Assembly (NCBI RefSeq): GCF_004345615.1 | Contig: NZ_SLWK01000002.1 | Location: 248,001 to 312,000, forward strand | Reading direction: 5' to 3' | Length of the DNA: 64,000 nucleotides | From: Natronoflexus pectinivorans | Lineage (GTDB): Bacteria; Bacteroidota; Bacteroidia; Bacteroidales; Marinilabiliaceae | Shown here: piece after piece, positions 26,265 to 36,700 of the stretch | How positions within the stretch are numbered: position 1 is the first letter of the stretch | Layout of the letters: the number at the start of each line of letters is the position of its first letter | Made by a program: the position numbers and the translations under genes | The notes under the pieces: model-generated | Told to the model about the DNA's origin: nothing | The model's database searches: none | The model's input: the letters and a program-made list of their open reading frames with translations, nothing else

Positions 26265-27151
26265 AAGTTTTAAAAGGATTACATTACAATCTGGCAAATT
26301 TATTATTTCTGAAATTCAAGTTTTTATTAGCAAATTTGTTTATCCCAGACTTAAAACTATTGGTTTAAATTGATGTTTTGGGAAGCGCTTCATTATATCC
26401 CATTATTTGCAGGTGCCTTATTTGGCTACAAATAACAGGACAAAATTGAGATTCCTATTGTTGTTTTGGGAAGTTTCTTTTTATGTAATAGTTCGCTAAG
26501 ATTTTTTATTTGCCTAATTATCAAATGTTTAAGAATTTGTTGCAGTGATTTTTAATTATCAGATAATAAGAAGCTTACTTGTGTCTTATATCTAATAATC
26601 TATGAGTCTAACGATCTATTGTTTATGGAAATGCTTCTAATAAATTCAAAATTAATGAACAGAAATATCCGAAGTAATGCATATAAGACGCCCAATATCT
26701 TTTATTATTGATCAGGTTCCCAAAATTTATATGTAGTTTGTTTGCCCTGGATCCCGGAGTTATCATTAATAGAATAACCATTAATTGTGGTGGGTTGATT
26801 GCGACATATTCAGTTTTGGATGAGACCTTAGTGTTTGATTAATCTATAGAAGTAAAATAATTTGCAAGATAATATATTATAACTGTTTTATTATGAGTAA
26901 ATAATTGCACCTTTTTAACCTGCTTTATTGACATAGGTCGAACTTCGTTTCATGAATTGTCGTAATGAGATGATCAAATACCAATAAATATGGACAACCG
27001 CAACGAAAATTGATGAAGGGAATAATGAATTATTTTCAAATCAATTTTATTGAGGACGTCCAGATTTAGTAGGTAGTTGAGCATCGTAATAGATAATTTG
27101 TGAATAATGCAGGTTAAGGACTATGGGGTAAAAGTAAACTCTTATATTATT
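26265..27151. other. Gene-free region of about 900 bp
   Basis: Holds repeat copy 3 (26487-26622) and otherwise AT-rich DNA, ending at a strong hairpin with a T-run at 27152-27195. I found no gene. One minus-strand frame near 26709-26815 is open for 34 codons, which is within chance. A non-coding RNA ending at the hairpin is possible. Confidence 0.5.
26487..26622 (+). repeat. Dispersed ~130-bp AT-rich repeat, copy 3
   Basis: Same orientation as copy 2 and closely similar to it throughout (AATAGTT start, TTTTTTATTT, CTAATTATCAAA, AAGCTTACTTGTGT, ATCTAATAATCTAT, GTCTAACGATCTATTG end). It lies about 220 bp downstream of the sugar-operon terminator. Confidence 0.85.
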
Positions 27152-27195
27152 AAAACAGTCATAAATGACAAATTGTCATTTATGACTGTTTTTTT
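27152..27195 (+). terminator. Strong hairpin with T-run
   Basis: Perfect 20-bp arms (27152-27171 and 27173-27192) around a single central base, followed by a run of T to 27195. It looks like an intrinsic terminator, yet the nearest upstream gene ends about 1 kb earlier and has its own terminator. It could end an unannotated RNA or be a control element for the Hsp20 genes 100 bp downstream. Confidence 0.7.
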
Positions 27196-27294
27196 ATGAA
27201 AAATTGACTCGCATTACCTGGTGGTATGTAGTTTGTTAGTGACTATAATGGATAGAGTAAATTAAAGTTTAACTAAAAAATGGAGGACAAAGCT

Positions 27295-27732
27295 ATGACA
27301 CTAGCAAGATTTTCTGGTCATCTTCCCTCGTTGTTCGACCATTTTTTTGACAATGAGTTGTTTGACTGGTCGAACCGGAACTTCTCAACCACCAATACCA
27401 CACTGCCATCAGTAAACATTAAGGATACCGATGAAGCATACAAGGTTGAGATGGCTGCTCCCGGACTCTCAAAGGAGGACTTTAAAGTGGAGTTAAACCA
27501 AAACACCCTCACCATCTCCTCAGAGAAGAAATCTGAGAAAGACCAACAAGAGGATGAACAATTTACCCGCAGAGAGTTTAGTTATCAATCATTTACCCGC
27601 AGTTTTACCCTGCCCGATATTGTGGATGCAGATAAAATTGAGGCACGCTACGAAAACGGTGTTTTGTTGCTCAGCATCCCGAAAAAGGAGGAGGCTAAGC
27701 CAAAGCCCGCTAAAATGATTGAGATCAAGTAA
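27295..27732 (+). CDS. Hsp20 small heat-shock chaperone
   Basis: 145 residues with an alpha-crystallin domain: SVNIKDTDEAYKVEMAAPG, the edge-strand region, then ARYENGVLLLSIPKKEE. The C-terminus (PKPAKMIEIK) carries the I-x-I-type anchor used for oligomer assembly. Small Hsps hold unfolding proteins in the cytoplasm until ATP-driven chaperones act. I chose ATG 27295 over ATG 27280 because GGAGG at 27283-27287 is then a correctly spaced ribosome binding site, and MTLARFSGHLPSLFDHFF is the usual N-terminus. A second hsp20 gene follows 134 bp downstream. Confidence 0.93.
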   Translation: MTLARFSGHLPSLFDHFFDNELFDWSNRNFSTTNTTLPSVNIKDTDEAYKVEMAAPGLSKEDFKVELNQNTLTISSEKKSEKDQQEDEQFTRREFSYQSFTRSFTLPDIVDADKIEARYENGVLLLSIPKKEEAKPKPAKMIEIK

Positions 27733-27866
27733 AATCTTAGGGATATGGGGTTGTCTCTGATTGCATTTGTAATTTACTTCCTTTAATTATAAATCGGGGA
27801 TAACCCCTATTTTTCTCACAAGGTGGTTTTTATTATTACTGGTGAAATTCATTAAATCACAAGGTT

Positions 27867-28271
27867 ATGGAAATAGCAAAATGGACATCAGATATAAAAC
27901 CTAAAATTTCAGGTTTTTTGGGGAAAATGTTTGGCAAGGGTGATGATGGCTTGCCTGCGAACGTTTTAGACAGCAATAAAGCCTTTAACATTGAGGTTGC
28001 ACTTCCAGGTTTAGATAAGAAAGATGTTAAGATAGAAGTGATAAACAATTATCTGGTCATATCATCTCAAAAAGATTACTCAAACGAGGAGAAAAATGCC
28101 AACTGGATTCGTAGGGAATATGGATACAGCTCATTTACACGATCTTTTCGTTTGCCCGAATCTGCTGATCAGGATAGAATAGATGCCAATATGAAGAATG
28201 GCATACTTTCTATTTCAGTTGGAAAGAAAAAGGGATACGAAAGTAACATCAGGAGAATTGCGATTGCATGA
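27867..28271 (+). CDS. Second Hsp20 family chaperone
   Basis: 134 residues. The alpha-crystallin domain runs from about 33 (NVLDSNKAFNIEVALPGLDK) to MKNGILSISVGKKKG. The N-terminal arm is short and unlike that of the first copy (WTSDIKPKISGFLGKMFGKG), so the two probably form different or mixed oligomers. The C-terminus IRRIAIA provides an I-x-I-like tail. It ends before a clear terminator, so the two genes are likely one stress-induced unit. Confidence 0.92.
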   Translation: MEIAKWTSDIKPKISGFLGKMFGKGDDGLPANVLDSNKAFNIEVALPGLDKKDVKIEVINNYLVISSQKDYSNEEKNANWIRREYGYSSFTRSFRLPESADQDRIDANMKNGILSISVGKKKGYESNIRRIAIA

Positions 28272-28334
28272 TTTAAATGAGAATTGTAAATGGTTAGATG
28301 GTATAGAATTAAAGTGGTTAGGGGGATACAACTG

Positions 28335-28370
28335 AAATAAAAGAGACGATGAGTCTCTTTTATTTTTTTA
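28335..28370 (+). terminator. Terminator after the hsp20 pair
   Basis: A 13-bp stem (28335-28347 with 28353-28365, loop GATGA) is followed by a T-rich tail ending near 28369. Confidence 0.88.
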
Positions 28371-28506
28371 TTTTCAAGAATGTTGAAAACGACATGTTTT
28401 GTAACAAAAGCCTTTTTTTTGCGTAAAAGTATAGGGGTTATTTATACTCATCATTTTTGCATTAGTAAAATACAACTCATCTATATTTAAACCAAAACTC
28501 AGAGTC

Positions 28507-31500
28507 ATGCTCAAATCTACGATTTTTTTATTCTCCTTTCTTTTGTTTGTTTATTCAAATGCCCAATCCTATGAAAATCCTCATGATTACTTTGATGGAA
28601 TGGGTTGGCAGAACGATCCGTTTTTGATTCAAAGCGTGGAAGATTTAAACAATCTCCGGTTATTTGCCAATTCCGAATGGGATGATATCTTTTATGAGCA
28701 AACAAACGATATTGATCTGGATATTGCACCCTACAATTCAGGTCTAGGGTGGGAGCCTATTGGCCGTCCTATAGGAAATGACTATGATGGTCAGGGCTTT
28801 CAGGCAAATTTTAATGGGAATGGTTATCAAATTACGGGGCTCTACATCAACCGACCCGGTGAAGATTATGTAGGGCTGTTTGGATATATAGCCAATAGTG
28901 CTATCCTGAAAAATGTAAGGATTGTAAATGGCGATGTTACTGGAAGGGATCATGTTGGTGGCGTGTTGGGATATAACTCCGGCGGATCAACCATTGAAGA
29001 TTCTTTTTTTGAAGGCTTTGTTAATGGTCGCGAGTATGTAGGAGGATTGGTAGGCCGAAATACAGGAGCTTATGTTTTTGGCTCTTTTAGCCTGGGGTTG
29101 GTTCAGGGGGAGCAGAGAGTTGGAGGTCTAGTTGGATTTAACTCTTTTGCTAGTTTTCCTCAAGGTGTAAGAAGTTGCTACAGCAACGCTTCTGTAATTG
29201 CAGATTCTTTTGGCGGCGGTCTAATCGGGCACAGTCTTAATGCTGCTGTCTCCAACAACTATAGCACGGGAATGATTGTATGTGAAATTTTCGGTGATGG
29301 TTTAGTTGGTTTAGCTGAAGGGACAACCTCTCAAAATGCATGGAATAAAGAGACTTCCGGGCTTGATTGGATCAATCCTGAAGGGGCAGGGACGCCATAT
29401 ACAACAGCTGAGCTTCTGGATCCAGATGTGATGCATTCTATTCTTGCTGCAGGAATGACACTCCCAAATGGTGAGGCCTATGGATATGCAACTTGGCAGC
29501 AAGAACCATGGCCACATAATTATCCCGGGAAAATCATGCTTAGTTTGGAGAGTAGCCCGGAGAATTCGGCAGAACTATCAGGTGCCGGAGAATACCATAA
29601 TAGTACAATTGCTTTTGTAAAATCTGAGGCTCAACCTGGTTTTGAATTTCTATATTGGAAGAATCAACATGATCAGGTCGTCAGCCATGCGGATAGCTTT
29701 GTTTTTGTAATACCCTATGAGAATGCTTTATTAACAGCGCATCATGATTATGTGGACTTTAATCTTTCTGCGGAAGCTTACCCCGAAGGAGCGGGAGAGG
29801 TATCTATTGACCCTGATAAGGAGCATTATCATGTAGGAGATCAGGTTACTCTTAATGCTACATCCAGCGGTGAGTATCTTTTTGCAAACTGGACTGATGA
29901 AAATGGGACTGTTTTAAGTGAAGATGCGGAGTTTGTATATACAATGCCGGCAGATGATGTTGTTGTTACAGCTAATTTCGGAGTTTATACTTTGCAGGTT
30001 AATGTATCGGATACCGATAAAGGAGTGGTTGAAATAGTTCCTGACCGGCCTTATTTTAACCCGGGAGAAGAAATCAAAATCATCTCTGTTCCAGTTGAAG
30101 GATGCTTTATCGCAAATTGGGAAGATGATGATGAAAACGAATTAGGAAACAGCACCGTCCTTATTTATACAATGCCCGAATCGAATGCGGTGATTACAGC
30201 TGTTTTTAAAAGATATTTTGATGTGGGATATGGTACGGAGGAGAATCCCTGGTTGATTGAGAATGCTGAACAACTTGATAATGTTCGTAGGTTCACCGGG
30301 AAGGAACATGGGGATAAGCATTTCACCCAAATCAATGATATTGATTTAGGGGTTGCCCCCTGGAATGTGGATAATGGTTGGAAGCCCATAGGAGGTCCTC
30401 TTTATGCTAATGCCTTTAACGGAGTATATGATGGAAATGGTCATAGCATTTCAAACTTGTATATCAACAGGCCCGAAGAGGATGCTGTTGGTTTATTCGG
30501 AATGCTTGCTTATTCTGTAATCAAAAATGTGCATTTAAAAGATGTTGCCATTACTGGAAGTAATTCGGTTGGAGGGTTAGTAGGAGTTAATAGAAGCGTA
30601 AACAGTGGATTATTTATTGAAAATTCTTCTGTTTCCGGAATTGTGCAAGGTGGTGCTGCGATAGGCGGAATGGTTGGGGAGAGTACACATCTAAGTACTA
30701 TTTCTGATTGCATTACTGATGTTATGGTTTCGGGTCAATCGTCTGTGGGTGGTTTTGCCGGATATGCATCTAATTTTACGAGCATATCTCGATCTTCTGC
30801 CTACGGAGATGTTTCCGGAACTAGCAGTTATACAGGAGGATTTATAGGAAGAGCCCTAAGTTACACAATCATTGAGGATTGTTATTCAAAAGGTAGTGTA
30901 ACTGGCAATTTGTATTGTGGTGGCTTTGTAGGGTTTATATCTTCCAATCGGCATCTGCAGATTATTAACAGTTTCTCAACCGGAAATGTTGTGGGGGAGA
31001 ACCATCTTGGAGGTTTGATGGGAGTTGCTGAGGGTAATTGTACAATATTGAATTCATATTACAACATTGATGAGGTTACCATCAATGGAGAAAACACCAT
31101 TACTCTTGGTGGGATTTTTGGAAGTCAGTTTGACCATTGGATTTCTAATGATTTACATATGAGTATCTCCGATTATGATGAAACACTAGTGCTTGATGGC
31201 GATTATTATAATATAAGTTCTCTTGATGGGATGAGGGATGTGTTAGCATTTATTGCCGATGAGGATAAGCGTTTTAGGTTGACAAATGATGTTGATGTAC
31301 AAAGCATTCCCGGGTACAACATGCCTTATTTTAAAGCTGCTGAATTTAACGGGAATGGACATGCTATTTTAGGAGTTGATATCAATGTTGATTCATGGTT
31401 TAACGTTGGTTTTTTCGGAATAGTAAGAGGCTCTGTAATTCGGGAATTGGGTCTTTATGAGGCCAAAGTATCCGGGACTAATCACGTAGGTGGTTTCGTA

Positions 31501-33012
31501 GGGTCAGGACAAGACCTTATTATTGAAAATTCCTGGATGTCGGGTGAGGTCACCGGGACTCGTGCTGTCGGTGGATTGGTTGGAAATTCCAGAAATGTTG
31601 ATATTAGTGAATCTCTGTTTACAGGAAAAATACAAGGAGATTATACTGTTGGAGGATTAATTGGAGAGAATAGTATCGGTAGTAGTATTGTGAACTCTTA
31701 TGCATCATCTTCAATATACGGAGAAGTTTCTAGTGGAGGTTTAATTGGAATTGGACGAAACATTAGCATTGAAAATTCTTATGCAGTCTCCCTTACATCA
31801 AATGAAAACATAGGCGGTGTTATTGGGTCAATAGTAACCAATCCTGATGATGTCGTTGGTAATTATTGGGATGAAGAGGCCTCAAGTCAGGAAGACTGTG
31901 CAGGTAAAGGGCAGGGAACTTATGGAAGAACCACTACAGAGATGTTATCTCAATCCACTTTTGCAAACTGGGATTTTGATGAGATTTGGCGCATTGAGGA
32001 GGGCGTGTCTTATCCTTATTTAAGTTGGCAAATTGAACCAGACACCCATAACTTCCCTCCGGAGCGTTTCCAATTAACCCTGGAGGTCTCGCCGGAAGAG
32101 GGGGGCACAGTGACTGGTGGAGGCGAATTCTCGGCAGGTACTATGGTTCGATTATTCACACAAAGCGCAATTGAACATGATTTCATCGGATGGAGGGATG
32201 AGAGTGACCAGATTATAAGTACTGATGATCTCTTTTATTATGAAATGCCTTCGGCAAATACGGTTTTGGTTGCAGAATACTCTCGTAGAGATTATCTGTT
32301 AACAGTTAACATTTCCCCTGATGATGCCGGAACCGTTCACGTTGACTCGGAAAAGGATTCTTTTTATTTTAACGAACGGGTTCTTTTAACCGCTGATCCC
32401 GCCGAAGGCTACAGGTTTGTCAAATGGACAAATGCCCAAGGTAACGACCTCGGTTGGGATGAAATATATGAAGTTGTGATGCCTGCCGGAGATTATGTAA
32501 TTAATGCCAACTTTGAACTCATAGATTTCTCTTTTGGAGTAAATATTGTCCCTCCTCATACGGGTTTAGTGACCATGGATTTGGAGCAGACATGGTATAA
32601 TATAGGAGATGAAATCACTCTGTTTGCTGCTCCTATTCAAGGTTATGTGTTTGTTAATTGGCAGGACGCAGACGGAAATATTCTCGGAACAGATCAGGAG
32701 GTGTTGTTTACTATGCCTGCAGGAAATGTTCAGCTTTTTGCCAATTTTACAACAGCTAACAATTTGGATGAGTTCGGATTAAATGGTATTAAAGTGTATC
32801 CGAATCCAGTTGTTGATGTTTTGATGGTTGAGTCTGAAAAGTTCATGCATCAGTTGGTTCTGTTCGCAACTACAGGTGAATTGTTGTTAAGGAAAAATGA
32901 TGCAGCATTTAAAGCTGAAATCAATATGAGAGGATTATCGTCTGGTATATACCTCTTAAAAATAGTAACGGATGATGGTGTTGAAGTTATGCCCGTTTTA
33001 GTTAATCTATAG
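28507..33012 (+). CDS. Giant GLUG / B-repeat surface protein, T9SS cargo
   Basis: 1501 residues. Signal peptide: first ~19 residues (LKSTIFLFSFLLFVYSNAQ). The body alternates two module types. GLUG-type beta-helix blocks, with repeats such as VGGLVG and FNGNGYQITGLYINRP, lie at about 25-340, 570-890 and 900-1180. Blocks of ~75-residue InlB B-repeat-like units, each with a GY/GEYxFxNW and YTMP pattern, lie at about 341-567 and 1188-1415. The last ~80 residues are a T9SS sorting domain: IKVYPNPVVDVLMV ... LSSGIYLLKI. It is thus secreted by T9SS and probably attached to the cell surface. GLUG and B-repeat modules suggest adhesion or a stalk, not catalysis. The intergenic region before it has no clear promoter. 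Confidence 0.9.
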   Translation: MLKSTIFLFSFLLFVYSNAQSYENPHDYFDGMGWQNDPFLIQSVEDLNNLRLFANSEWDDIFYEQTNDIDLDIAPYNSGLGWEPIGRPIGNDYDGQGFQANFNGNGYQITGLYINRPGEDYVGLFGYIANSAILKNVRIVNGDVTGRDHVGGVLGYNSGGSTIEDSFFEGFVNGREYVGGLVGRNTGAYVFGSFSLGLVQGEQRVGGLVGFNSFASFPQGVRSCYSNASVIADSFGGGLIGHSLNAAVSNNYSTGMIVCEIFGDGLVGLAEGTTSQNAWNKETSGLDWINPEGAGTPYTTAELLDPDVMHSILAAGMTLPNGEAYGYATWQQEPWPHNYPGKIMLSLESSPENSAELSGAGEYHNSTIAFVKSEAQPGFEFLYWKNQHDQVVSHADSFVFVIPYENALLTAHHDYVDFNLSAEAYPEGAGEVSIDPDKEHYHVGDQVTLNATSSGEYLFANWTDENGTVLSEDAEFVYTMPADDVVVTANFGVYTLQVNVSDTDKGVVEIVPDRPYFNPGEEIKIISVPVEGCFIANWEDDDENELGNSTVLIYTMPESNAVITAVFKRYFDVGYGTEENPWLIENAEQLDNVRRFTGKEHGDKHFTQINDIDLGVAPWNVDNGWKPIGGPLYANAFNGVYDGNGHSISNLYINRPEEDAVGLFGMLAYSVIKNVHLKDVAITGSNSVGGLVGVNRSVNSGLFIENSSVSGIVQGGAAIGGMVGESTHLSTISDCITDVMVSGQSSVGGFAGYASNFTSISRSSAYGDVSGTSSYTGGFIGRALSYTIIEDCYSKGSVTGNLYCGGFVGFISSNRHLQIINSFSTGNVVGENHLGGLMGVAEGNCTILNSYYNIDEVTINGENTITLGGIFGSQFDHWISNDLHMSISDYDETLVLDGDYYNISSLDGMRDVLAFIADEDKRFRLTNDVDVQSIPGYNMPYFKAAEFNGNGHAILGVDINVDSWFNVGFFGIVRGSVIRELGLYEAKVSGTNHVGGFVGSGQDLIIENSWMSGEVTGTRAVGGLVGNSRNVDISESLFTGKIQGDYTVGGLIGENSIGSSIVNSYASSSIYGEVSSGGLIGIGRNISIENSYAVSLTSNENIGGVIGSIVTNPDDVVGNYWDEEASSQEDCAGKGQGTYGRTTTEMLSQSTFANWDFDEIWRIEEGVSYPYLSWQIEPDTHNFPPERFQLTLEVSPEEGGTVTGGGEFSAGTMVRLFTQSAIEHDFIGWRDESDQIISTDDLFYYEMPSANTVLVAEYSRRDYLLTVNISPDDAGTVHVDSEKDSFYFNERVLLTADPAEGYRFVKWTNAQGNDLGWDEIYEVVMPAGDYVINANFELIDFSFGVNIVPPHTGLVTMDLEQTWYNIGDEITLFAAPIQGYVFVNWQDADGNILGTDQEVLFTMPAGNVQLFANFTTANNLDEFGLNGIKVYPNPVVDVLMVESEKFMHQLVLFATTGELLLRKNDAAFKAEINMRGLSSGIYLLKIVTDDGVEVMPVLVNL

Positions 33013-33087
33013 TTTTTTTTGCTCCGGCTATGATCACATCCCCTTTTTGAGGTTAAATGTGTTTAGTTTAATTCAGAAAGTATAAAG

Positions 33088-33134
33088 GGTTTTACTATTA
33101 AATGTCAATTAAACAGATTTTTAATAGTAAAACC
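33088..33134 (+). terminator. Hairpin after the giant surface protein gene
   Basis: GGTTTTACTATTAAA (33088-33102) pairs perfectly with TTTAATAGTAAAACC (33120-33134) across a 17-nt loop, 75 bp after the stop codon. There is no T-run; it may act as a terminator or RNA-stabilising hairpin. Confidence 0.6.
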
Positions 33135-33710
33135 TTACTCTTCTTATTAGAGTTAAATGACCTGGCTGTCGTTAGGCCTAAGCATCCACTCGGTTCATAC
33201 ATGGATTATATATGAGCCACCTCAAGAAGTCGATAGGGAAGGTGAAAAAGCTGGTACCCATTACGGTTGAGGGTTTGTTATAACTTAATCGGACGTTGGA
33301 AAATTCCCAATAAAATTCTGAACAATACAGAGTCTGGCTGTTATTAGTCATATTCAGATTCAATTGTATACGAATTAATAATAGTATATTGTATACTTTT
33401 GCTTATTTTAGCCATTGTTTAACAATTAGTGCTTGGTGAGATGTTGGCTTTTTGTATAATATTTTTTTATTGTATCCATATTCTTTTTTGGGGATGTTTC
33501 AGAAACATATCTGGATGCGTGTTTGAAACAAGTAAGGACTCCTAATTGCGAATTGTCCCCCTTGATAATTGAGAGTTTTATAAAGTTTTTCAGCCAAAGT
33601 AAACTATGTTTTTTTGAGAAAATCAATAAAAGTAAAAAGAACTACAATTTTAGGGCGCATAGAATATTGTCTCTCTATTTTGGAACCAAAAAATACAAAA
33701 CTATAAATCT
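33135..33710. other. Intergenic region between two T9SS cargo genes
   Basis: About 575 bp. A minus-strand frame at 33178-33363 codes for 61 residues of mixed composition (including SNVRLSYNKPSTVMGTSFF), possibly a gene remnant; I cannot name it. A plus-strand frame at 33523-33714 ends in an ATGA overlap with the next gene but is composed of AT-rich codons and is not convincing. Confidence 0.4.
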
Positions 33711-36700
33711 ATGAAAAGGAATCTTGTACATTTTTATTATTGCTTTATTTCAGTATTGTTGTTGGGAGCATTCTCCAATAATGATTTACAAGCATCTTAT
33801 CCTAATGAGGTACGCCAGGAAGGCGATAGTTATATCTGGAGAATTGATGGAATAGACAGGGGCACAACATCAAGTTTTACTCAGGCTCTGAACAATGTAA
33901 TCTGGAGTAATGTAGCTCCTGTAGAGGGACGTGAAATTCATGTCCTTTGCTCCGGTGCATTGACCAGTTCAATATCAATGGCTAATGGACAGAAATGGTT
34001 TTTCCATGGCAATACGTTAACACGGAGTAACAATGATACTCAAATGATTAATGCCAGGAATGTAAATGATATAGAGATTCATGACTTAATAGTTAAAGGG
34101 GGAGGGACCTACGGAATTCGGTTAACAGCAAGTAACAACATTGTTGTAAACAATGTTGCTGTTTCCAATGCACACATCGGGATTAGGATTGATAGCCGAG
34201 CCAGCAATCCGTGGGAAGCTCGTATCCACAACGTAACAGTAACCAATTGCCGTTTTGAGAACACTGGATCTCATGGACTCGAAACATATGGAGTGGTAGG
34301 TATTCATGTTGATAACATTATTGCAAGAAACACGGGAGGTTCCGGAGTTCAATTTAATGCAACGTCAAATGGAACAGTTGGCACAGTAGACGCCTACCGA
34401 TGCAGTTATTTGGGTGGTTATGCCGGCATGCGTTTTGCAAATGGCTCTCACGATATGGTTGCAGATACATTGTTTGCCCGAGAGTGTGGAAGGGGGCTTT
34501 TTGTGCTGTCTGATAGTTACAATATAACAGTAAAGTATGTTGAAGCAATAGATTGCATCGACCAATGGGGAGCCGGACGCGGTGTTTGGCTACAAGATGT
34601 TTCAAACGTGCGGGTTGAGTCGGGGTGTAGCAATACCGGTTGGAGTACTTCAGGAGCAGGGACTTATGCTAATCTAAGCAGATACTGTAGCGATGCTGAC
34701 CGACCTGTTACCTATAAAATTAGAAACGTAGAAACCGGTATGTACCTTAACGGAATGGGACGTACTGCTAATGGATCACTAGGTGGGCAAACCATTGAAG
34801 GTACAAGTCTTAATGCACAATGGGAAATGGAGAGGTTTCCCGGAGGGGATTTTGGTTTACGGAACCGTGGGACAGGCTTATTTCTGGATGCAATGGGTGG
34901 TGATGGATTTGGAAATGGATCGAACTGTGCACAGTGGAGTGAAAGTGGACATGTAAACCAACAGTGGGACACAACAAGGGTCGATGAACAAATTTTTACC
35001 ATCAGAAATATTGGGACTGGATTTTTTCTTGACGGAATGGGGAGGGATAACAATGGCGATAATGTAGGAATGTGGCAAGATGATAGCCGGGAAAGTGCAA
35101 AGTGGGAATTGATTGGTGTTCCGCCTGCTGCACCAACCGGACTTAGCATGAATTACATTAAGCACAACGGCTTTTCTTTAAGTTGGGATGGATTGGAGAC
35201 CAATGGGAGTTATGGGGTTTATATTAATGGCGAATTGATTTATAATACAACTGAAACGACTGCTGTAATTGATGGTCTGATCTTTAATACAACTTACTTA
35301 ATAACTGTCAGAGCATTGGATGTTGCAGGTAATGTTTCTGAGGACAGCGAGGCTCTTGAAGTAACCACACTACCCGACCCGGGAATTGATGATGAAGAAC
35401 CTCCAACCCCACCAACAGGTCTTACAGTTGTTGAAAAAACTGATACATCTATATCATTAACCTGGAATGAATCAACTGATAATATATATGTGGAAGTTTA
35501 CAAAGTTTATGTTGATGATATCCTTAAGGTGATAACAAACGATAATTCAGCTATAATTTCTGACCTTGTACAGGGGACTGAGTATTCAATTATTATTGTA
35601 GCCGTAGATCCATCCGGCAACTCATCCGAGAGTGAGTTGTTTACAGTGATGACTGTCGACATTGAAGCACCTACAACTCCCACAGGCCTTATAGCAGAAT
35701 TTACCGAAACAACAATTTTGATGTCATGGGCCGCTTCAACTGACAATGTTGGGGTTGTTGGTTATAGGATATTTGTTAACAACAACTTTGTGGAAACAAT
35801 ATCAATTACATCGTATGACCTTAGTGAATTTGAAGATTTATCAACTTTTACATTTGGTGTTAGTGCAATAGATGCTGCAGGAAATGAATCAGGAAGAGCG
35901 TCTTTAATTGTTAGTAATGAGCCACCTTCTTTAATGAATCATTACGAATTTGAAGGAAACGTCAGGGATAGTAAAGGAACTAAGCATGGAACGGCTTTCG
36001 GTTCTCCAACATATCCAGATGGCTTAATCGGGAGAGGAATTAATTTTAGTGGGAATAACGACTATGTAAAGTTGCCAAATGGAATAGTTACCTATTCGCA
36101 ACTAACCATTGCGACTTGGATTAAGTGGAATGGGGGAGGTGATTGGCAGCGAATTTTTGATTTTGGAGATAATACCAGTAAATATATGTTTTTAACACCA
36201 AAAACAGGAAGCTCATTGCGTTTTGCTATACGCACGGAGGATGTAGGCGAACAAATTTTAAACGGACCGTCTCTTCCTGTTGGCGAATGGAAGCATGTTG
36301 CCGTAACTATGGAAGGGGAAACTGCCAGATTATATGTCGATGGTTTTATGGTTGCAGAGAATACCGAGATGACTTTACTACCAAATTATTTGGGTATTAC
36401 GCAAAATAATTTAATCGGGAGATCTCAATTCCCGGACCCTTATCTTAATGGACAATTAGATGATTTTAGAATATATAATTATCCGTTAAGTTCAGAGGAA
36501 ATCAATGCACTAATAACCGAAGCTTCTGAAGGAAACGGAACGAGTATATCAAATTTATATTCAAAAAATCAGGATGTAGCTGTTTATCCGAACCCATCGT
36601 CTGGTAAATTTACTTTAGAATTAGCAGACTTTAATCCAGGTGAAATAAATATTTCAGTTTATGATATCAATGGACGGATTCTTTTGCATAAGAAAACGGA

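Noticed and set aside
26709-26815. 34-codon minus-strand reading frame in the gene-free region
   Set aside because: It has no start codon context or recognisable family; this length is expected by chance. It could be the tail of a decayed gene, but nothing supports that.
27152-27192. CIRCE heat-shock operator before the hsp20 pair
   Set aside because: The palindrome does not contain TTAGCACTC or GAGTGCTAA, and its T-run fits a terminator better.
33523-33714. 63-residue plus-strand frame ending in an ATGA overlap with the next gene
   Set aside because: The overlap suggests coupling, but codons are mostly AT-driven, there is no domain, and the next gene has its own signal-peptide start; the overlap is probably accidental.
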